Shown one piece after another: positions 37,669 through 49,009 of a stretch of DNA of 64,000 nt (positions are counted from its first letter, which is position 1; every line of letters starts with the position of its first letter). This DNA comes from Sphingobacteriaceae bacterium (GTDB lineage Bacteria; Bacteroidota; Bacteroidia; B-17B0; Aurantibacillaceae), in contig JADJMM010000012.1 of assembly GCA_016709575.1 (NCBI GenBank), positions 1 through 64,000 of the forward strand. Direction: 5' to 3'. Position numbers and translations under genes: made by a program. Under the pieces are notes generated by a model. That model was not told the origin of the DNA and did no database searches. It saw only the letters and a list, made by a program, of their open reading frames with translations.

Positions 37669-38674
37669 CTACTTCTGTTGAAACACATTCGTCTCCACCC
37701 ATCCTTTGCCCCAGTCTTCGAGTTCTTCTTTGGTCCAAAGTTCAGGATAGAATACACGTTTTTGGAAACGTGGAGGTAAGTATTTTTGCCAATTAGTTCC
37801 ACCGGTTGCAGCAATGTCTTCTGTATTTGCTTGTAAATAACGAACGGCAGATTTATAATGCACCAAAGGCCAATTGATGTTTACATTCACGTCTAATTGT
37901 TTCAACGCATTAATTAAGTTTTCGTTTTTCTGATCAGCTTCTGGTAACGATTTATATTTTGCCCATAAATTAGTTGCTTTGTGTTCGTTTGCTAAAGCAA
38001 TAAACTTAGCACCATATTTTTTCTCGAATTGTTTTAATGTTAATGTCTTTTACCCGTTGATAATTCAGTTGCACCTTGTTCCAATAAATATTTTGGAAAC
38101 ATCTCTTCAATACTTGCATTTTTCCAATATAATTTGCTCTTACATCTTTATCAACTAAATTAATAAAGTCAGTAGAACAAATTTCAATCATACGATACTG
38201 AGCACTTTGAAATCCACTAGCCGGTAACAAAGCCATTCTGTAACGTAAAAATTGTTCTTTCTCCATTCCGTTAATCATAATCTCGAAAGATTTTGTCAAC
38301 GCTTCAAAATAACGGTTGATACGAACTACACGCTCAGCAAAAAACTTAATGTCTATTTTTTCTTTCCAACCTAATAATTGTCCGTTTGGTAAAATATCCG
38401 GACCGTTATTTGAGATTTGATTGTATTCGTGTAAACATAATTTAAAATACAGCTCAGTAATTTGATGATACATGATGAAAATAACTTCATCAGGAAAATC
38501 AGTTTTTGGGTTTTGTAAAGTCAATAAAGTATCAACTTGTGTATAATCCCAATAAGTTAAATAATTTGATAATAATAAACCATCTAAATACCCGTCAAGG
38601 TCTTGACCCATCTGTGCATATTTCTCTTCGAGAAGTTTTATTTTTTGTTCAATTTTTGCGTCCATAGTTATCAA
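37669..38674 (-). CDS. kynA: tryptophan 2,3-dioxygenase family protein, frameshifted
   Basis: Heme enzyme that opens the indole ring of tryptophan to N-formylkynurenine. N-terminal part: LSNYLTYWDYTQVDTLL, the catalytic-histidine helix IMYHQITELYFKLCLHEY, and PASGFQSAQYRMIEI. Two breaks (near 38,045 and 37,915) lead to the C-terminal part with WPLVHYKSAVRYLQ (probable heme-ligand His) and ATGGTNWQKYLPPRF. About 335 residues, longer than the classic enzyme but usual for the Bacteroidota branch. MITMDAK offers two ATGs; either works. No other kynurenine gene is close. Confidence 0.85.
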
Positions 38675-39907
38675 TTTATTTGGTGAAGATAAGTAAAGCT
38701 TAAATTCGTTGTGTGACTTCCGTCATTTTTATTTTTCAGTAAGGTATTATACAGATTTTCAACATCGTTTACCAGTCGTTTATACGAAAACTGTGCTAAA
38801 ACTTGCTGTTGTCCGTTTTTTGCTTTGGCAGAAAGTGTTTCGAAATTATTGATGGCGTTTAAAATTTGTGAGATAAATTCTTCAGGTTTGTCTTTGTCGC
38901 AAAGGAAACCACAATCTTTATGTAGAATGTCAGCCGTGCCTCCAACGTTGGTGCTCACAATAAATTTTCCGGCGGCTTGTGCTTCAATTAAACTTACAGG
39001 CGTACCTTCGTTTTTAGAGCTTAGGGCTACTAAATCTAATCCGGCTAAAGCCCAATCTACATTTTTAATCCAGGATGTAAAACAAAACAGTTTTGAGGTG
39101 GAAGCTTCGTTAGTAAATGGTATTTTTTTGAAATTATATAATTCTCTAATTGCATTCTTGTTTCGCCATCACCAATAATAAATGCACGTATTTTTTTGTT
39201 GGAATGTGTTGCTGCATTTTCAACAGCATCAATAAATAATTCGTGATTTTTAACAGGGGCAAGGCGACCAATAATGCCAATGGCTAATTCATCATCCTGT
39301 AAATTGTATTTAGCGCGGAATTCTTTTCGTTTTTGATCAATATTTTGTGTGAAGCGTTCTAAATCAAAACCTAAATTAACTACGTGGGTTTGTTGCGGCG
39401 TACAAATTTTAAAAGTTTCGGTTAATTCTTTTTTCTGAATATCACTAATAGCAATAATAGCATCTGTTCGTTTTGCTAAATACCGTTCAATCCCTTTGAA
39501 AAATGCAGTTTTTAAAGCGCCAAAATAAGAATGAAAAACATGTCCATGAAAAGTGTGAACAATAACCGGTACTTTACAATGAATAGCTGCTAATCGTCCA
39601 ACTGCTCCTGCTTTTGAGCGTGCGTGTGCACGATATCCGGCTTGTATTCTTTTATAATTTGTTTAATCCGTTTGTATGCAGCATAATCACTTTTAAACCC
39701 GATACTGCGTTGTAATTCTTCTATTAAAATTGGCTTTAAACCTAAGTTATCGGTAATGTGTAATGAACTTTCTTCGCCTTCTTCTTCTTTTCCGCCAATC
39801 AACATTGTTTCGTAGTCGGACGATAAATATTTTGTTAGGTAAGCCACATTATAAGTGATACCACCCAAATTAAAACGATTAATTATACGTAGAACTTTTT
39901 TTGCCAT
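38671..39907 (-). CDS. glycosyltransferase family 4, frameshifted
   Basis: GT-B fold transferase of about 412 residues in three frame pieces. The start MAKKVLRIINRFNLGGITYN contains the family's donor/acceptor loop GGITYN; then IKEYKPDIVHTHAQKQE, HTFHGHVFHSYFG, RTDAIIAISDIQKKELTETF, a Rossmann segment IGIIGRLAPVKNHELFIDAV, and the C-terminal MSTNVGGTADILHKDCGFLC nucleotide-sugar site. Breaks near 39,600 and 39,135. Its ATG shares a base with the asnB stop (TAATG), so the two are coupled. Probably acts in surface polysaccharide synthesis. Confidence 0.82.
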
Positions 39908-41742
39908 TACTTAATAAACTCTCTAAAGTTCGTAAACCAATTCTGAAAAACAATCAGCGCCCAAACTTTTGCAGGAGCATCACCCGGATTATCGCTATAT
40001 AACTTTTGTTTCAATTTGTGTATTGTGTCGTAATTAAAAATAGCTTCTTCTTTAATCCTTTTTTCATTCAGCCAATTTTTTTCAATATCGGTTTTTAATT
40101 CTGTCTTTAACCATTTCCAAAGAGGCAATTCAAAACCTTTTTCTTCCTGCTAAAAATTTCTTTTGGCAATAAATCTTTAAAGCTCTCTTTTAAAATTAGT
40201 TTTTGTCCTTGATTCGATATTTTTTTATTCTCAGCTAAATTCATAGCGAATTCAACAACTCTGTAATCTAAAAAGGGATTCCGTATTTCTAAACCGTGTT
40301 GCATGCTCATCCGGTCGGCTTTCACTAACATATCATCCGCTAAAACAATTTTTAAGTCGGCGTAATTAACAGGATTAAAGTTCTTCTGAGTGAAAGCTTC
40401 TGAAAATAAATCATTAAACGAATGATTGCTTTTTGAAAGTAGTAAATCATTCACTTCTTTTTCATTGCTAATACAAGCCCAATTGATGTAGCGATCTTCA
40501 GCTTTTAAATTAACTGATTTAGAAAAACGTTTCAACTGACGAACTTTATTTGAGAAACTTTTATTTCGGGAATCAGGCAATAAACTTAACACCGGACTCA
40601 TCATTGGCGACAAAGCTTTGGAAGAAAACTTACGGCTCAGTAATTCGGCTTTATGTTTATTGTAGCCCATGAACAATTCATCAGCACCATCGCCGGATAG
40701 AGCAACTTTAACATGTTTTTTTGTGTATTTACTCAATACGTAAACATTAAAAGCAGAAGAATCAGCAAAGGGTTCATCGATACTTTTTAAAAATGGATTT
40801 ATGTTCTCGAGTAAGTCAGTATCTTTTAATTTGAAGCTGTGATGTGAGGAATTAATATGTTTCGCTACTAATTCAGCGTATTCTGTTTCGTCAAAAAAGG
40901 GTTCATCAGCAAAACCAATACTAAAGGTGTGAATGTCGTTATGATGTTTTTTTGCTAATGCTGAAATGATAGATGAATCTAAGCCACCACTTAAAAAGCA
41001 ACCAACGGGTACATCAGCGTTTAAACGTAATTTCACTGCATCAGAAAGTAGATCTTTAATTGATTCTTCCTTTTTGTGGTGTGGAATAGTGTACCAAGTT
41101 TTGATACTTACTTTTTTTTCTTTTACGGAAATATATTCACCCGGTAATAAACGAAATACATTTTTGAAAATGGTTTCTTTCCCGGTACTGTAATTTAATC
41201 TTAAATAAGTATGAAGTGCATTATGATTTAATTCTTGCGCGCCGGTTAACGATAATAAAGCTTTTAATTCAGAAGCAAAAGCAAATTTATCTTCATTCTG
41301 AAAATAATAAAGAGGTTTTACGCCGTATCTATCTCTAACAACACTTAACTCATCAGTTTTTGAATTATAGAAAGAAAATGCAAAAAAACCATTGAGTTTT
41401 ATTGAGACAGTTTGTTTTTTCTTTGTCAAATAATTTAAATAACACTTCAACATCGCCTGTAGTTTTTAAATCGCCAACTTCTTTTTGCAAATCTTTATAG
41501 TTAAATAACTCTCCATTAAAAACTAAAGCTTTTTCTTGTGCTGAGTCTAGGAATGGCTGATTGCTGTTTGGACTTAAATCCAAAATACTTAACCGAGCAT
41601 GAAAAAGTGTGCAATTTTTGAATGCGTGATGGCTTTGAAAGTCAGGCCCACGGTGTTTAAGTGCCTCTGTAACCTTATTGTTTTCGGTTGTTGGAGGTGC
41701 GCCTGAGTTTTTGAAAAAGTATATACCCGCAATGCCACACAT
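39907..41742 (-). CDS. asnB: asparagine synthase (glutamine-hydrolysing), frameshifted
   Basis: N-terminal glutaminase with the nucleophile Cys2 (MCGIAGIYFF), LKHRGPDFQSHH and ARLSILDLSPNSNQPF. Breaks near 41,390 and 40,120 are one-base errors. The synthetase domain has the ATP-pyrophosphatase PP-loop VPVGCFLSGGLDSSIISALA, FADEPFFDETEYAELVA, ALSGDGADELFMGY and KADRMSMQHGLEIRNPFLDY. About 611 residues, full length. In clusters with glycosyltransferases, AsnB-type enzymes often amidate a sugar acid or peptide of the polysaccharide instead of making free asparagine; coupling to the GT4 gene suggests this possibility. Confidence 0.9.
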
Positions 41743-41798
41743 AGTTTGTAAAAATATGATTTTTACTCTTAAAATTTAATTATCTTTAAAGCCTAATT

Positions 41799-44700
41799 AT
41801 GTTTAAAAATCTGCTCCTAAACATATTGCTTTTTCTTACCTCGGGATTGCTTCTCTCGCAATCGCATCGTTTTAAGCATATTACCAGTGAGGACGGACTT
41901 TCTACCAACTTTGTAAGTTCCATTTTAAAGGATGACAAAGGTTTTATGTGGTTTGGAACACAAGATGGTTTGTGTCGTTATGATGGTTATCAGTTTAAAG
42001 TTTTTAAAAACACTAACGAGAATAAGAGCTCCTTATCATCTTCAGATATAACAAGAATTTATCAGCATAACGATGGTATGTTGTATATCGGTACACGTAA
42101 TTCCGGACTAAACATTTATAATCCTTACAAAGATTCATTTGAAAGAATAAAATTAAATGTAGATAAAGACGGTTCTAATGAATTGAAGGTGAATTGTTTT
42201 TTAGATCTTGATAATACAACTGTTTTAATTGGTACTGATAAAGGCATTGTTTCGTTTAATTCAAAAACTAAAGAGAGTAAAGGTGTTGGATTAACCGGAA
42301 AGAAACTTGAAGTTGTTTTTTTATTCAAGTACCAATCTCAGATTATTGTGGCTACCGAGGGTTGGGGATTATGGCAGCTGACCAATAATAATCAACTAAA
42401 GAAAATAAATCTCTTACTCCCGCCGAGTTTAAAAATTGATCCCACAGAAATTGAAACCATTAATTCGATAACTGAAGTTGATGGTAAATTATTTTTGGCT
42501 AGTCATGGTGGCGGTGTTTTAAAAGTAAACCCGGGTAATTTCGCTGTTGAGAAAGTGTTTAGATTTGATGATGACACTAATAATATCAATTTTATTGAGG
42601 ATGTAAAAGTTATTGATAATAAACTATTGGCTATTACACGTGGCGGTGGAATTGTGTTGGATTTGAGAACAGAGAAGCATAATCTTTTTTCGAAGGAGGA
42701 AACCAATAAGCACAGCATAAATGATAATTATTTAACCACTATTTTTATTGATGAGCAAAAGAACATTTGGTTAGGTACTTTTTCGGGTGGGGTTAACGTT
42801 TCGTTTTCGCAGACTCAAAAATTTCCTAATCTTCCAAAGGAAATTTCAGAACAATTTCAACGCACCTTTTCGGCTTACGACGATGGAACTGATTTATGGA
42901 TTGGCGGTGAGAAATCATTAAAAACACTTAACCCTGCGACTAATGTTGTTAAAGATTTAAGTAGTGTTATTGGTGAGAATTATATTTTATCGATGACAGG
43001 GGATAAGCAAGGAAATATTTGGATTGGAACCTGGGGCGTGGGCGTTTTTAAATACAATAAAACTACAGGAACAAAAGAAGAGTTTTTATCGAGTGAATTT
43101 GGCGGAACTGTTTTATCGTTATGCTTAGATAAAAATCAAAAATTATGGATTGGCTCTTATGGCGATGGTTTATTTGTGTTGGATACAAGAACCAATGAAG
43201 TAAAGAATTATAATGTTGCAGACGGAATAAGCAGTGATAAAATAACAGCTATTTATAACGACAAGAACGGAAATATTTGGCTGGGAACTGATGGTGGTGG
43301 CGCTTGTTTAATTAAAGGAGGAAATATTGGCAAAAAGAATCTATTGTAAAGTATACACTATCAGATTCTGCAAATTCTATAGGTTCAAATATTGTTTATT
43401 CGGTTTTGGAGGATAATAATTCGAGAATGTGGTTTGCTACGAGTAACGGATTAAGTAAATATGATTTAGCTGCTAAAAAATTCACAAACTATACTGAGAA
43501 GGATGGTTTATCAAACAATTTCGTGTCATCAGTTTTATCTGATAGTTTAAATAATATTTGGATGAGTACGAATAAAGGAATTTCTAAATTCAATCCAAAT
43601 ATTGAAAACATAAGTGGTTCAGCTTTTAAAAACTACGATCAAAAGGATGGGTTGTTAAACAATGAACATAGTCAGGGTGCATACGGAAAATTAAGGAATG
43701 GTAGTTTATTATTTGGTGGTGTAATGGGTGTTAACATTTTTAATCCCAGTGCAATTAAAGAGAACAGCCATTTCCCACCAGCATATATTGTTAGTTATAA
43801 GCGCGCCGGTAAAAACATAGAAACAGATACAGCTATTACTTATAAAAAATATTTAAACCTCAGTTGGAGAAAACTTTTCCAGTTTGAGTTAGCGGCTCTT
43901 GATTATAATTCGCCTTCTGAAAATAAATATATGTACAAATTGGAAGGGTATGATAATGATTGGTCATCTCCAACTAACGTGCGTTACGTTTCTTATACAG
44001 AATTACCTGGTGGCGATTACGTGTTTAAAGTTAAGGCAGCCAATGATGATGGGATTTGGAATGAAACTCCAAATTACATTTATATTACTGTAGTACCACC
44101 ATTTTGGAAAACAGTTTGGTTTTACATTATAGTTTCTGTTTTAGGTTTCGGTGGCATTATTGTGTTTATTCAAATGCGCACACGCGCTGTTAAAACGTGA
44201 AAACAAAATATTAGAAAATAAAGTAGCAGAGCGTACAAAGGAATTAGCTGAGAAGAACACAGATATTACGAGTAGTATTGAATACGCAAAACGTATTCAG
44301 GAAGTAATTCTCCCTGCAAAAGATCAAATTTTCAGTAAGTTTAATAACGCCTTCATTTTATACAAACCAAAGGATATTGTAAGTGGCGATTTTTATTGGT
44401 ACGGAAACAAAAACGGATTTAAAATATTTGCTGTAGTAGATTGTACCGGTCATGGTGTGCCTGGCGCCTTTATGAGTATGATAGGTCATAATATTTTTGA
44501 ATCAGGTGGTAATTGAAAATGGTGTGACTGAACCCTGGTAAAATATTAAATGGTCTGCATAAAGGTGTTCAAACAGCTTTAAAGCAAGGGCAAAATCAGG
44601 TGAATACCAATGATGGAATGGACGTCTCTATGATATCTGTTAATGAGGCGACGGGGGAAGTGCTTTGGGCAGGAGCTTTCAGGCCGGTTGTGATTGTAAG

Positions 44701-45022
44701 AGCCGATGGAACTCTCGATAAGGTAGACGGTAATAAATCTTCGGTTGGCGGGGCTCAAACCAGTGTTGACAGGACATTTACAACCCATACACTTGATTTA
44801 AAGAAACAAGATACAATTTACTTATATTCAGATGGATACGCTGACCAATTTGGTGGCGAGAAGGGTAAGAAATACATGGTAAAACGCTTTAATGATCTTT
44901 TATGTGCCATCCATGTTTATAGCTTAAATGAGCAGCAAAATGAGTTGGAGAAGGCCTTTGAAGACTGGCGCGGAAACCATGAGCAGATTGATGATGTTTT
45001 GGTTGTAGGGATTCGTTTTTAA
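41799..45022 (+). CDS. propeller-sensor SpoIIE-type serine phosphatase (SiaA-like), frameshifted
   Basis: Signal peptide, then about 650 residues of two-component-regulator propeller repeats (FMWFGTQDGLCRYDG, NIWLGTFSGGVNV, KLWIGSYGDGLFV), a Y_Y_Y domain (LEGYDNDWSSPTNVRYVSYT) and one membrane helix (FYIIVSVLGFGGIIVFIQM). A coiled coil (KVAERTKELAEKNTDITSSI) leads to a PP2C/SpoIIE catalytic domain: IVSGDFYWYGNKNG, VVDCTGHGVPGAFMSMIGH, YLYSDGYADQFGGEKGKK, IDDVLVVGIRF. No histidine kinase or response-regulator domain follows. Breaks near 43,340, 44,190, 44,510 and 44,545; joined length about 1,074. A periplasmic signal would control dephosphorylation of a cytoplasmic protein; SiaB/SiaC-like genes follow. 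Confidence 0.85.
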
Positions 45023-45034
45023 ATAAAATAGTAT

Positions 45035-45042
45035 TATATTTG
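45035..45042 (+). promoter_or_regulatory. -7 promoter box ahead of the lipoprotein and sia-like genes
   Basis: TATATTTG matches TAnnTTTG exactly and ends seven bases before the lipoprotein ATG at 45049. A TTG at normal spacing is not obvious. Confidence 0.45.
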
Positions 45043-45048
45043 CTTATC

Positions 45049-45897
45049 ATGAAAAAAATTAAAATTTTATCGATTCTGTTAATCGCTTCATCATTTGTTT
45101 TTGTTTATTCGTGTAAGAAAAACACTAAAGAAGTTGATACAGAAACTCAATCGGTTGTTGATAATGCAATTTGCGAACAGGAGTTTATGCAAATTCAACC
45201 AACCACAAACAACCTAGCTATTAAAACTAAAGGAACAAGTGCGCAGCGTTTAGCTGGTGTTACAGGTGGATGTGATTCGTTAACTTATTTAAGTGGAGAT
45301 ACTACCGCTGCAGGATTTACTAATACAAACCCTCCAACTTTCGAATACAATTACGGTATTTGTTCTTTAGCTAATACAGATGGAGTTATTCGTACAGGTA
45401 AATTATGGATTCGTTTCTTAGGTCGTCCTAAAACTGCAGGTTCAAAAACAATAATTAAACTATTAAATTATAAAGTAAATGGTTCTATCACTTATTCTTG
45501 TGATAGTATTGTTGTAACAAGTGGTTCAAATGCTACAGCTGCAGTTAGAGATTTTACAGTTCAGATTATTGGTGGTGTTTGTACAGGAAATGGTTGGACA
45601 GTTAAATATAGCTCAACGAAATATATTTCAATAAATACTAATAGCACTACTGCATTAAGTGATGATGTTGTAACTGTATCAGGAACTGCAAACGGAACTA
45701 ACCGTGATGGCAGAGATTTTGATGTTGTAATAACAGGCATTACAAAACCTGCAAATTGTAAACATATTACAACAGGTAAAGTTGATGTTACACCAAAAGA
45801 TTTCTCTACAAGAACTGTTGATTTTGGATCAGGTACTTGTGATGATGACGCAACTTTTACAGTAAACGGACAAACAATAGCATTTAAACTGAAATAA
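45049..45897 (+). CDS. hypothetical lipoprotein
   Basis: The start at 45049 (MKKIKILSILLIASSFVFVY) gives a lipoprotein signal with Cys at about residue 23 (YSCKKNTKEV). The mature 260 residues are Thr/Ser-rich beta structure with six scattered cysteines, e.g. GGCDSLTYLSGDTT, ITYSCDSIVVTSGSN, NCKHITTGKVDVTPKD and FGSGTCDDDATFTVNG, the last resembling the ends of a family of small Bacteroidota surface proteins. Located between the SiaA-like phosphatase and SiaB-like kinase genes. Function unknown; it could belong to the sensing side or be unrelated. Confidence 0.7.
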   Translation: MKKIKILSILLIASSFVFVYSCKKNTKEVDTETQSVVDNAICEQEFMQIQPTTNNLAIKTKGTSAQRLAGVTGGCDSLTYLSGDTTAAGFTNTNPPTFEYNYGICSLANTDGVIRTGKLWIRFLGRPKTAGSKTIIKLLNYKVNGSITYSCDSIVVTSGSNATAAVRDFTVQIIGGVCTGNGWTVKYSSTKYISINTNSTTALSDDVVTVSGTANGTNRDGRDFDVVITGITKPANCKHITTGKVDVTPKDFSTRTVDFGSGTCDDDATFTVNGQTIAFKLK

Positions 45898-45904
45898 ATT
45901 TCTG

Positions 45905-46480
45905 ATGCCGGTAGTTTCTTCAAGTATAATGGTTGACGCGTTCAGTATCTACGATAAGATGGAGAGGAATAATATTCTTCTTTCTTTTAAAGGAGATATT
46001 ACTTCTGAACTGTTAACGTCTATTCTCCAGATAATGGAAAATAAGATGGATAACATGCAGGAAGAACCAAAGATGAAGAAGAAAGTTTACAATGTATTAG
46101 TAGAATGTTTACAAAACTTATATCACCACATGGATGATGTTGCCGATGCAACAGGTGATATTAACCGCTCAGCGATTTTTATGATTGGTAAAGCTAATAA
46201 CGCTTACACAATCACTACAGGAAACTATATTTTAAGCGAAAACGTAAACGGACTTAAAGGTCGTTTAGATGAAGTTAACGCACTTACTAAAGAAGAATTA
46301 AAAGAATATTACAAAAAGGTACTTAATAACGGCGAAATGTCGCTAAAAGGCGGAGGTGGTTTAGGGATGATAGATATAGCCCGAAAAACTGGCGAAAAAT
46401 TAGAGTATAATTTTTTGGAAATTGACAATAAAGTTTCTTTCTTTACACTAAATATTAAGATTAATCAATTACCATTATAA
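45905..46480 (+). CDS. siaB: SiaB-family protein kinase
   Basis: 191 residues, intact, cytoplasmic. The GHKL ATP-binding fold is visible: N-box with Glu67 and Asn71 in VYNVLVECLQNLYHH, and a glycine-rich G-box KGGGGLGMIDIARKTG (148-163). The N-terminal MVDAFSIYDKMERNNILLSF is typical of the family. In Pseudomonas SiaB phosphorylates SiaC and is opposed by the SiaA phosphatase. Its gene lies after a SpoIIE phosphatase and 41 bases before a SiaC homologue, the expected arrangement. ATG 45905 is used; ATG 45929 is an alternative. Confidence 0.85.
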   Translation: MPVVSSSIMVDAFSIYDKMERNNILLSFKGDITSELLTSILQIMENKMDNMQEEPKMKKKVYNVLVECLQNLYHHMDDVADATGDINRSAIFMIGKANNAYTITTGNYILSENVNGLKGRLDEVNALTKEELKEYYKKVLNNGEMSLKGGGGLGMIDIARKTGEKLEYNFLEIDNKVSFFTLNIKINQLPL

Positions 46481-46521
46481 TAAGTAACACAACAAGTTCA
46501 AGAACATAAAATAAACAAACT

Positions 46522-46902
46522 ATGGAAAAATACTCAATTGACGGCACTCCAAAAACTCCAACAATCAGTTTCGATTTAGGTAGCGGTTTATTAGAAATTA
46601 AAGGACGTTCAATCCCTGAAAACTCTATCGAGTTTTACAAACCATTAGTTGATGCTTTAGATAAGTATGCAGGATCTCCTAAATCTGCAACTAACGTTAA
46701 TATTCAACTTGAATATTTTAATACTAGTTCATCTAAATGTATTTTGGATGTATTTAAGAAATTAGAAAACATCAATAAAAACGGAAGCGCAGTTATTATC
46801 AACTGGCATTACGAAGAAGATGATGAAGATATGTTAGAGGCTGGTGAAGATTACCAAGCTATCATTAACGTGCCATTTAAAATGGTTCAGGTTAGCGAAT
46901 AA
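46522..46902 (+). CDS. siaC: SiaC-family regulatory phosphoprotein (DUF1987)
   Basis: 126 residues, intact. The family start EKYSIDGTPKTPTISFDLGS and GLLEIKGRSIPENSIEFYKP are clear. The phospho-acceptor segment is LEYFNTSSSKCILDVFK, with the threonine at position 68, the same number as the Thr68 phosphorylated by SiaB in Pseudomonas aeruginosa. The fold resembles STAS-type anti-anti-sigma antagonists. In Pseudomonas, unphosphorylated SiaC activates the diguanylate cyclase SiaD; no GGDEF protein is in this window, so the output partner here is unknown. Confidence 0.88.
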   Translation: MEKYSIDGTPKTPTISFDLGSGLLEIKGRSIPENSIEFYKPLVDALDKYAGSPKSATNVNIQLEYFNTSSSKCILDVFKKLENINKNGSAVIINWHYEEDDEDMLEAGEDYQAIINVPFKMVQVSE

Positions 46903-46985
46903 TATCCTAACCTTATAATATTGCTGAAAGTGTTACATTTTCGGGGTTTTTTATTAAACACAGTCTCGAATCGGGCTTTTTTCTG

Positions 46986-46993
46986 TAAATTTG
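46986..46993 (+). promoter_or_regulatory. -7 promoter box of the aldolase gene
   Basis: TAAATTTG, an exact TAnnTTTG match, ends 22 bases before the aldolase ATG at 47016. Confidence 0.5.
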
Positions 46994-47015
46994 CCCTCTC
47001 ATTAAAAAACAAATT

Positions 47016-48071
47016 ATGCCGGTAAATGTTAAGGAATTATTAGGCGCACAGGCCGATACTTTATTGAATCATACTTGTAAAACAATTTCAAAAGATCAAA
47101 TCCACTTACCTGGTGCTGATTTTGTTGAACGAATTTTTCAACAAACTAATCGCAACCCGCAAGTGTTACGCAGTTTGCAACAACTTTACGGTACTGGCCG
47201 TTTAGCTAATACAGGTTACATGAGCATCCTACCAGTTGATCAAGGTATCGAACACAGTGCAGGTGCATCATTCGCTCCAAACCCAATTTATTTCGATAGC
47301 GAAAACATAGTTAAATTAGCTATTGAAGGCGGTTGTAACGCTGTTGCTTCTACTTATGGTGTTCTTGGTTCAGTAGCGCGTAAATACGCTCACAAAATTC
47401 CTTTTATCGTAAAAATTAATCATAACGAATTTTTATCGTACCCAAATAAATTTGACCAAATTATGTTTGGTTCTGTTGAAGACGCTTGGAACATGGGCGC
47501 AGTTGCAGTTGGTGCTACCATTTATTTTGGTTCTCCTGAATCAGGCCGACAAATTGTTGAGGTTGCTCAAGCATTTGACCGTGCACACGAATTAGGAATG
47601 GCAACTGTTTTATGGTGCTATACCCGTAACAACGCATTTAAAAAAGACGGTGTTGATTATCACACTGCAGTGGATTTATCTTCACAAGCCAATCATTTAG
47701 GTGTAACTATTCAAGCCGATATCATTAAACAAAAAATGTCAGACAAGAACGGTGGTTACACTGCTTTAAATCATGGTAAGACTCACGCAAAAGTTTATTC
47801 TGAATTAACTTCAGAAAATCCAATTGACTTATGTCGTTACCAAGTTGCTAATTGTTACATGGGCCGTATGGGTTTAATTAATAGTGGTGGCGAAAGTAAA
47901 GGCGCAACAGATTTAGCTGAAGCAGTTACAACAGCCGTAATTAATAAGCGTGGTGGTGGACAAGGATTAATTTCAGGACGTAAAGCGTTTCAGAAACCAT
48001 TAAAAGAAGGAGTTTCATTACTGAATTCTATTCAGGATGTTTATTTAGATAAATCAATTACCATTGCATAA
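47016..48071 (+). CDS. fbaB: class I fructose-bisphosphate aldolase (DhnA/FbaB type)
   Basis: 351 residues, intact. A DeoC/FbaB-type TIM barrel with [80 protein letters not shown] and [20 protein letters not shown], the last a phosphate-binding loop. It uses a lysine Schiff base and cleaves fructose 1,6-bisphosphate in glycolysis or runs in reverse in gluconeogenesis. The stop lies 38 bases before the accD start, so the two are probably co-transcribed from the TAAATTTG promoter. Confidence 0.92.
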   Translation: MPVNVKELLGAQADTLLNHTCKTISKDQIHLPGADFVERIFQQTNRNPQVLRSLQQLYGTGRLANTGYMSILPVDQGIEHSAGASFAPNPIYFDSENIVKLAIEGGCNAVASTYGVLGSVARKYAHKIPFIVKINHNEFLSYPNKFDQIMFGSVEDAWNMGAVAVGATIYFGSPESGRQIVEVAQAFDRAHELGMATVLWCYTRNNAFKKDGVDYHTAVDLSSQANHLGVTIQADIIKQKMSDKNGGYTALNHGKTHAKVYSELTSENPIDLCRYQVANCYMGRMGLINSGGESKGATDLAEAVTTAVINKRGGGQGLISGRKAFQKPLKEGVSLLNSIQDVYLDKSITIA

Positions 48072-48108
48072 GGAATTACAAGAAACTATAAATACGAAAC
48101 CGGAAAAC

Positions 48109-48954
48109 ATGGGTTGGTTTAAAAGATTAAAAGAAGGAATTACAACAAGTACTAAGGAGAAAAAAGAAACTCCAGAAGGCTTGTGGTATAAATGTCCGTC
48201 TTGTAAAAAAATTCACACAGCGCAAGATCATCAAGCTAACAAATACGTTTGTATTGATTGCGGAAATCATCAGCGTTTAGGAAGCAAAGAGTATTTCGAA
48301 GTATTATTTGATAATAACCAGTTTACCGAATTACACGAAAATTTAGTAAGTGGCGACCCATTAGAATTTACTGATACAAAAAAATATACTGATCGTTTAG
48401 TTGATTCAATAAAAAAATCGGGATTGAATGATGCATTACGCAGTGCTTACGGAAAAGTAAACGGTGAAGATTTAGTTATCTGTTGTATGGACTTCAGTTT
48501 TATTGGTGGAAGTATGGGAAGTGTAGTTGGAGAAAAAATCGCACGTTCTATTGATTTCTGTATTAAAACAAAAGCACCTTTATTGATTATTTCAAAATCG
48601 GGTGGTGCGCGTATGATGGAAGCTGCTTTCTCGTTAATGCAAATGGCAAAAACATCAGCAAAGCTTTCTCAATTAGCACAACATAAGATTCCTTATATCT
48701 CTTTATTAACTGATCCTACCACAGGTGGTGTAACAGCAAGTTATGCAATGTTAGGTGATTTAAATATTGCAGAACCAGAATCATTAATTGGTTTCGCCGG
48801 ACCACGTGTTGTAAAAGAAACTATTGGTAAAGATTTACCAAAAGGATTTCAAACAGCTGAGTTCGTACTAGAGCACGGTTTCCTTGATAAGATTATCCCA
48901 AGAACAGAATTAAAAGATAAGTTAGGAAACATCTTGAAGATGTTGAAAAACTAA
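48109..48954 (+). CDS. accD: acetyl-CoA carboxylase carboxyltransferase subunit beta
   Basis: The start at 48109 ([20 protein letters not shown]) is the standard N-terminus; the frame upstream to 48064 overlaps the aldolase end and has no ATG. 281 residues. Zinc ribbon Cys29, 32, 48, 51 (CPSC ... CIDC), then the crotonase-like carboxyltransferase core: [60 protein letters not shown] and [20 protein letters not shown]. Forms malonyl-CoA for fatty-acid synthesis together with AccA, AccB and AccC. Confidence 0.96.
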   Translation: MGWFKRLKEGITTSTKEKKETPEGLWYKCPSCKKIHTAQDHQANKYVCIDCGNHQRLGSKEYFEVLFDNNQFTELHENLVSGDPLEFTDTKKYTDRLVDSIKKSGLNDALRSAYGKVNGEDLVICCMDFSFIGGSMGSVVGEKIARSIDFCIKTKAPLLIISKSGGARMMEAAFSLMQMAKTSAKLSQLAQHKIPYISLLTDPTTGGVTASYAMLGDLNIAEPESLIGFAGPRVVKETIGKDLPKGFQTAEFVLEHGFLDKIIPRTELKDKLGNILKMLKN

Positions 48955-48960
48955 GAAATA

Positions 48961-48996
48961 AAAAAGCCTGAGAAAATTTCTCAGGCTTTTTCTTTT
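48961..48996. terminator. bidirectional terminator between accD and the PNGase F-like gene
   Basis: AAAAAGCCTGAGAAA pairs with TTTCTCAGGCTTTTT, with A and T runs on both sides. It serves both convergent genes. Confidence 0.9.
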
Positions 48997-49009
48997 TGGT
49001 TTATTCTGA

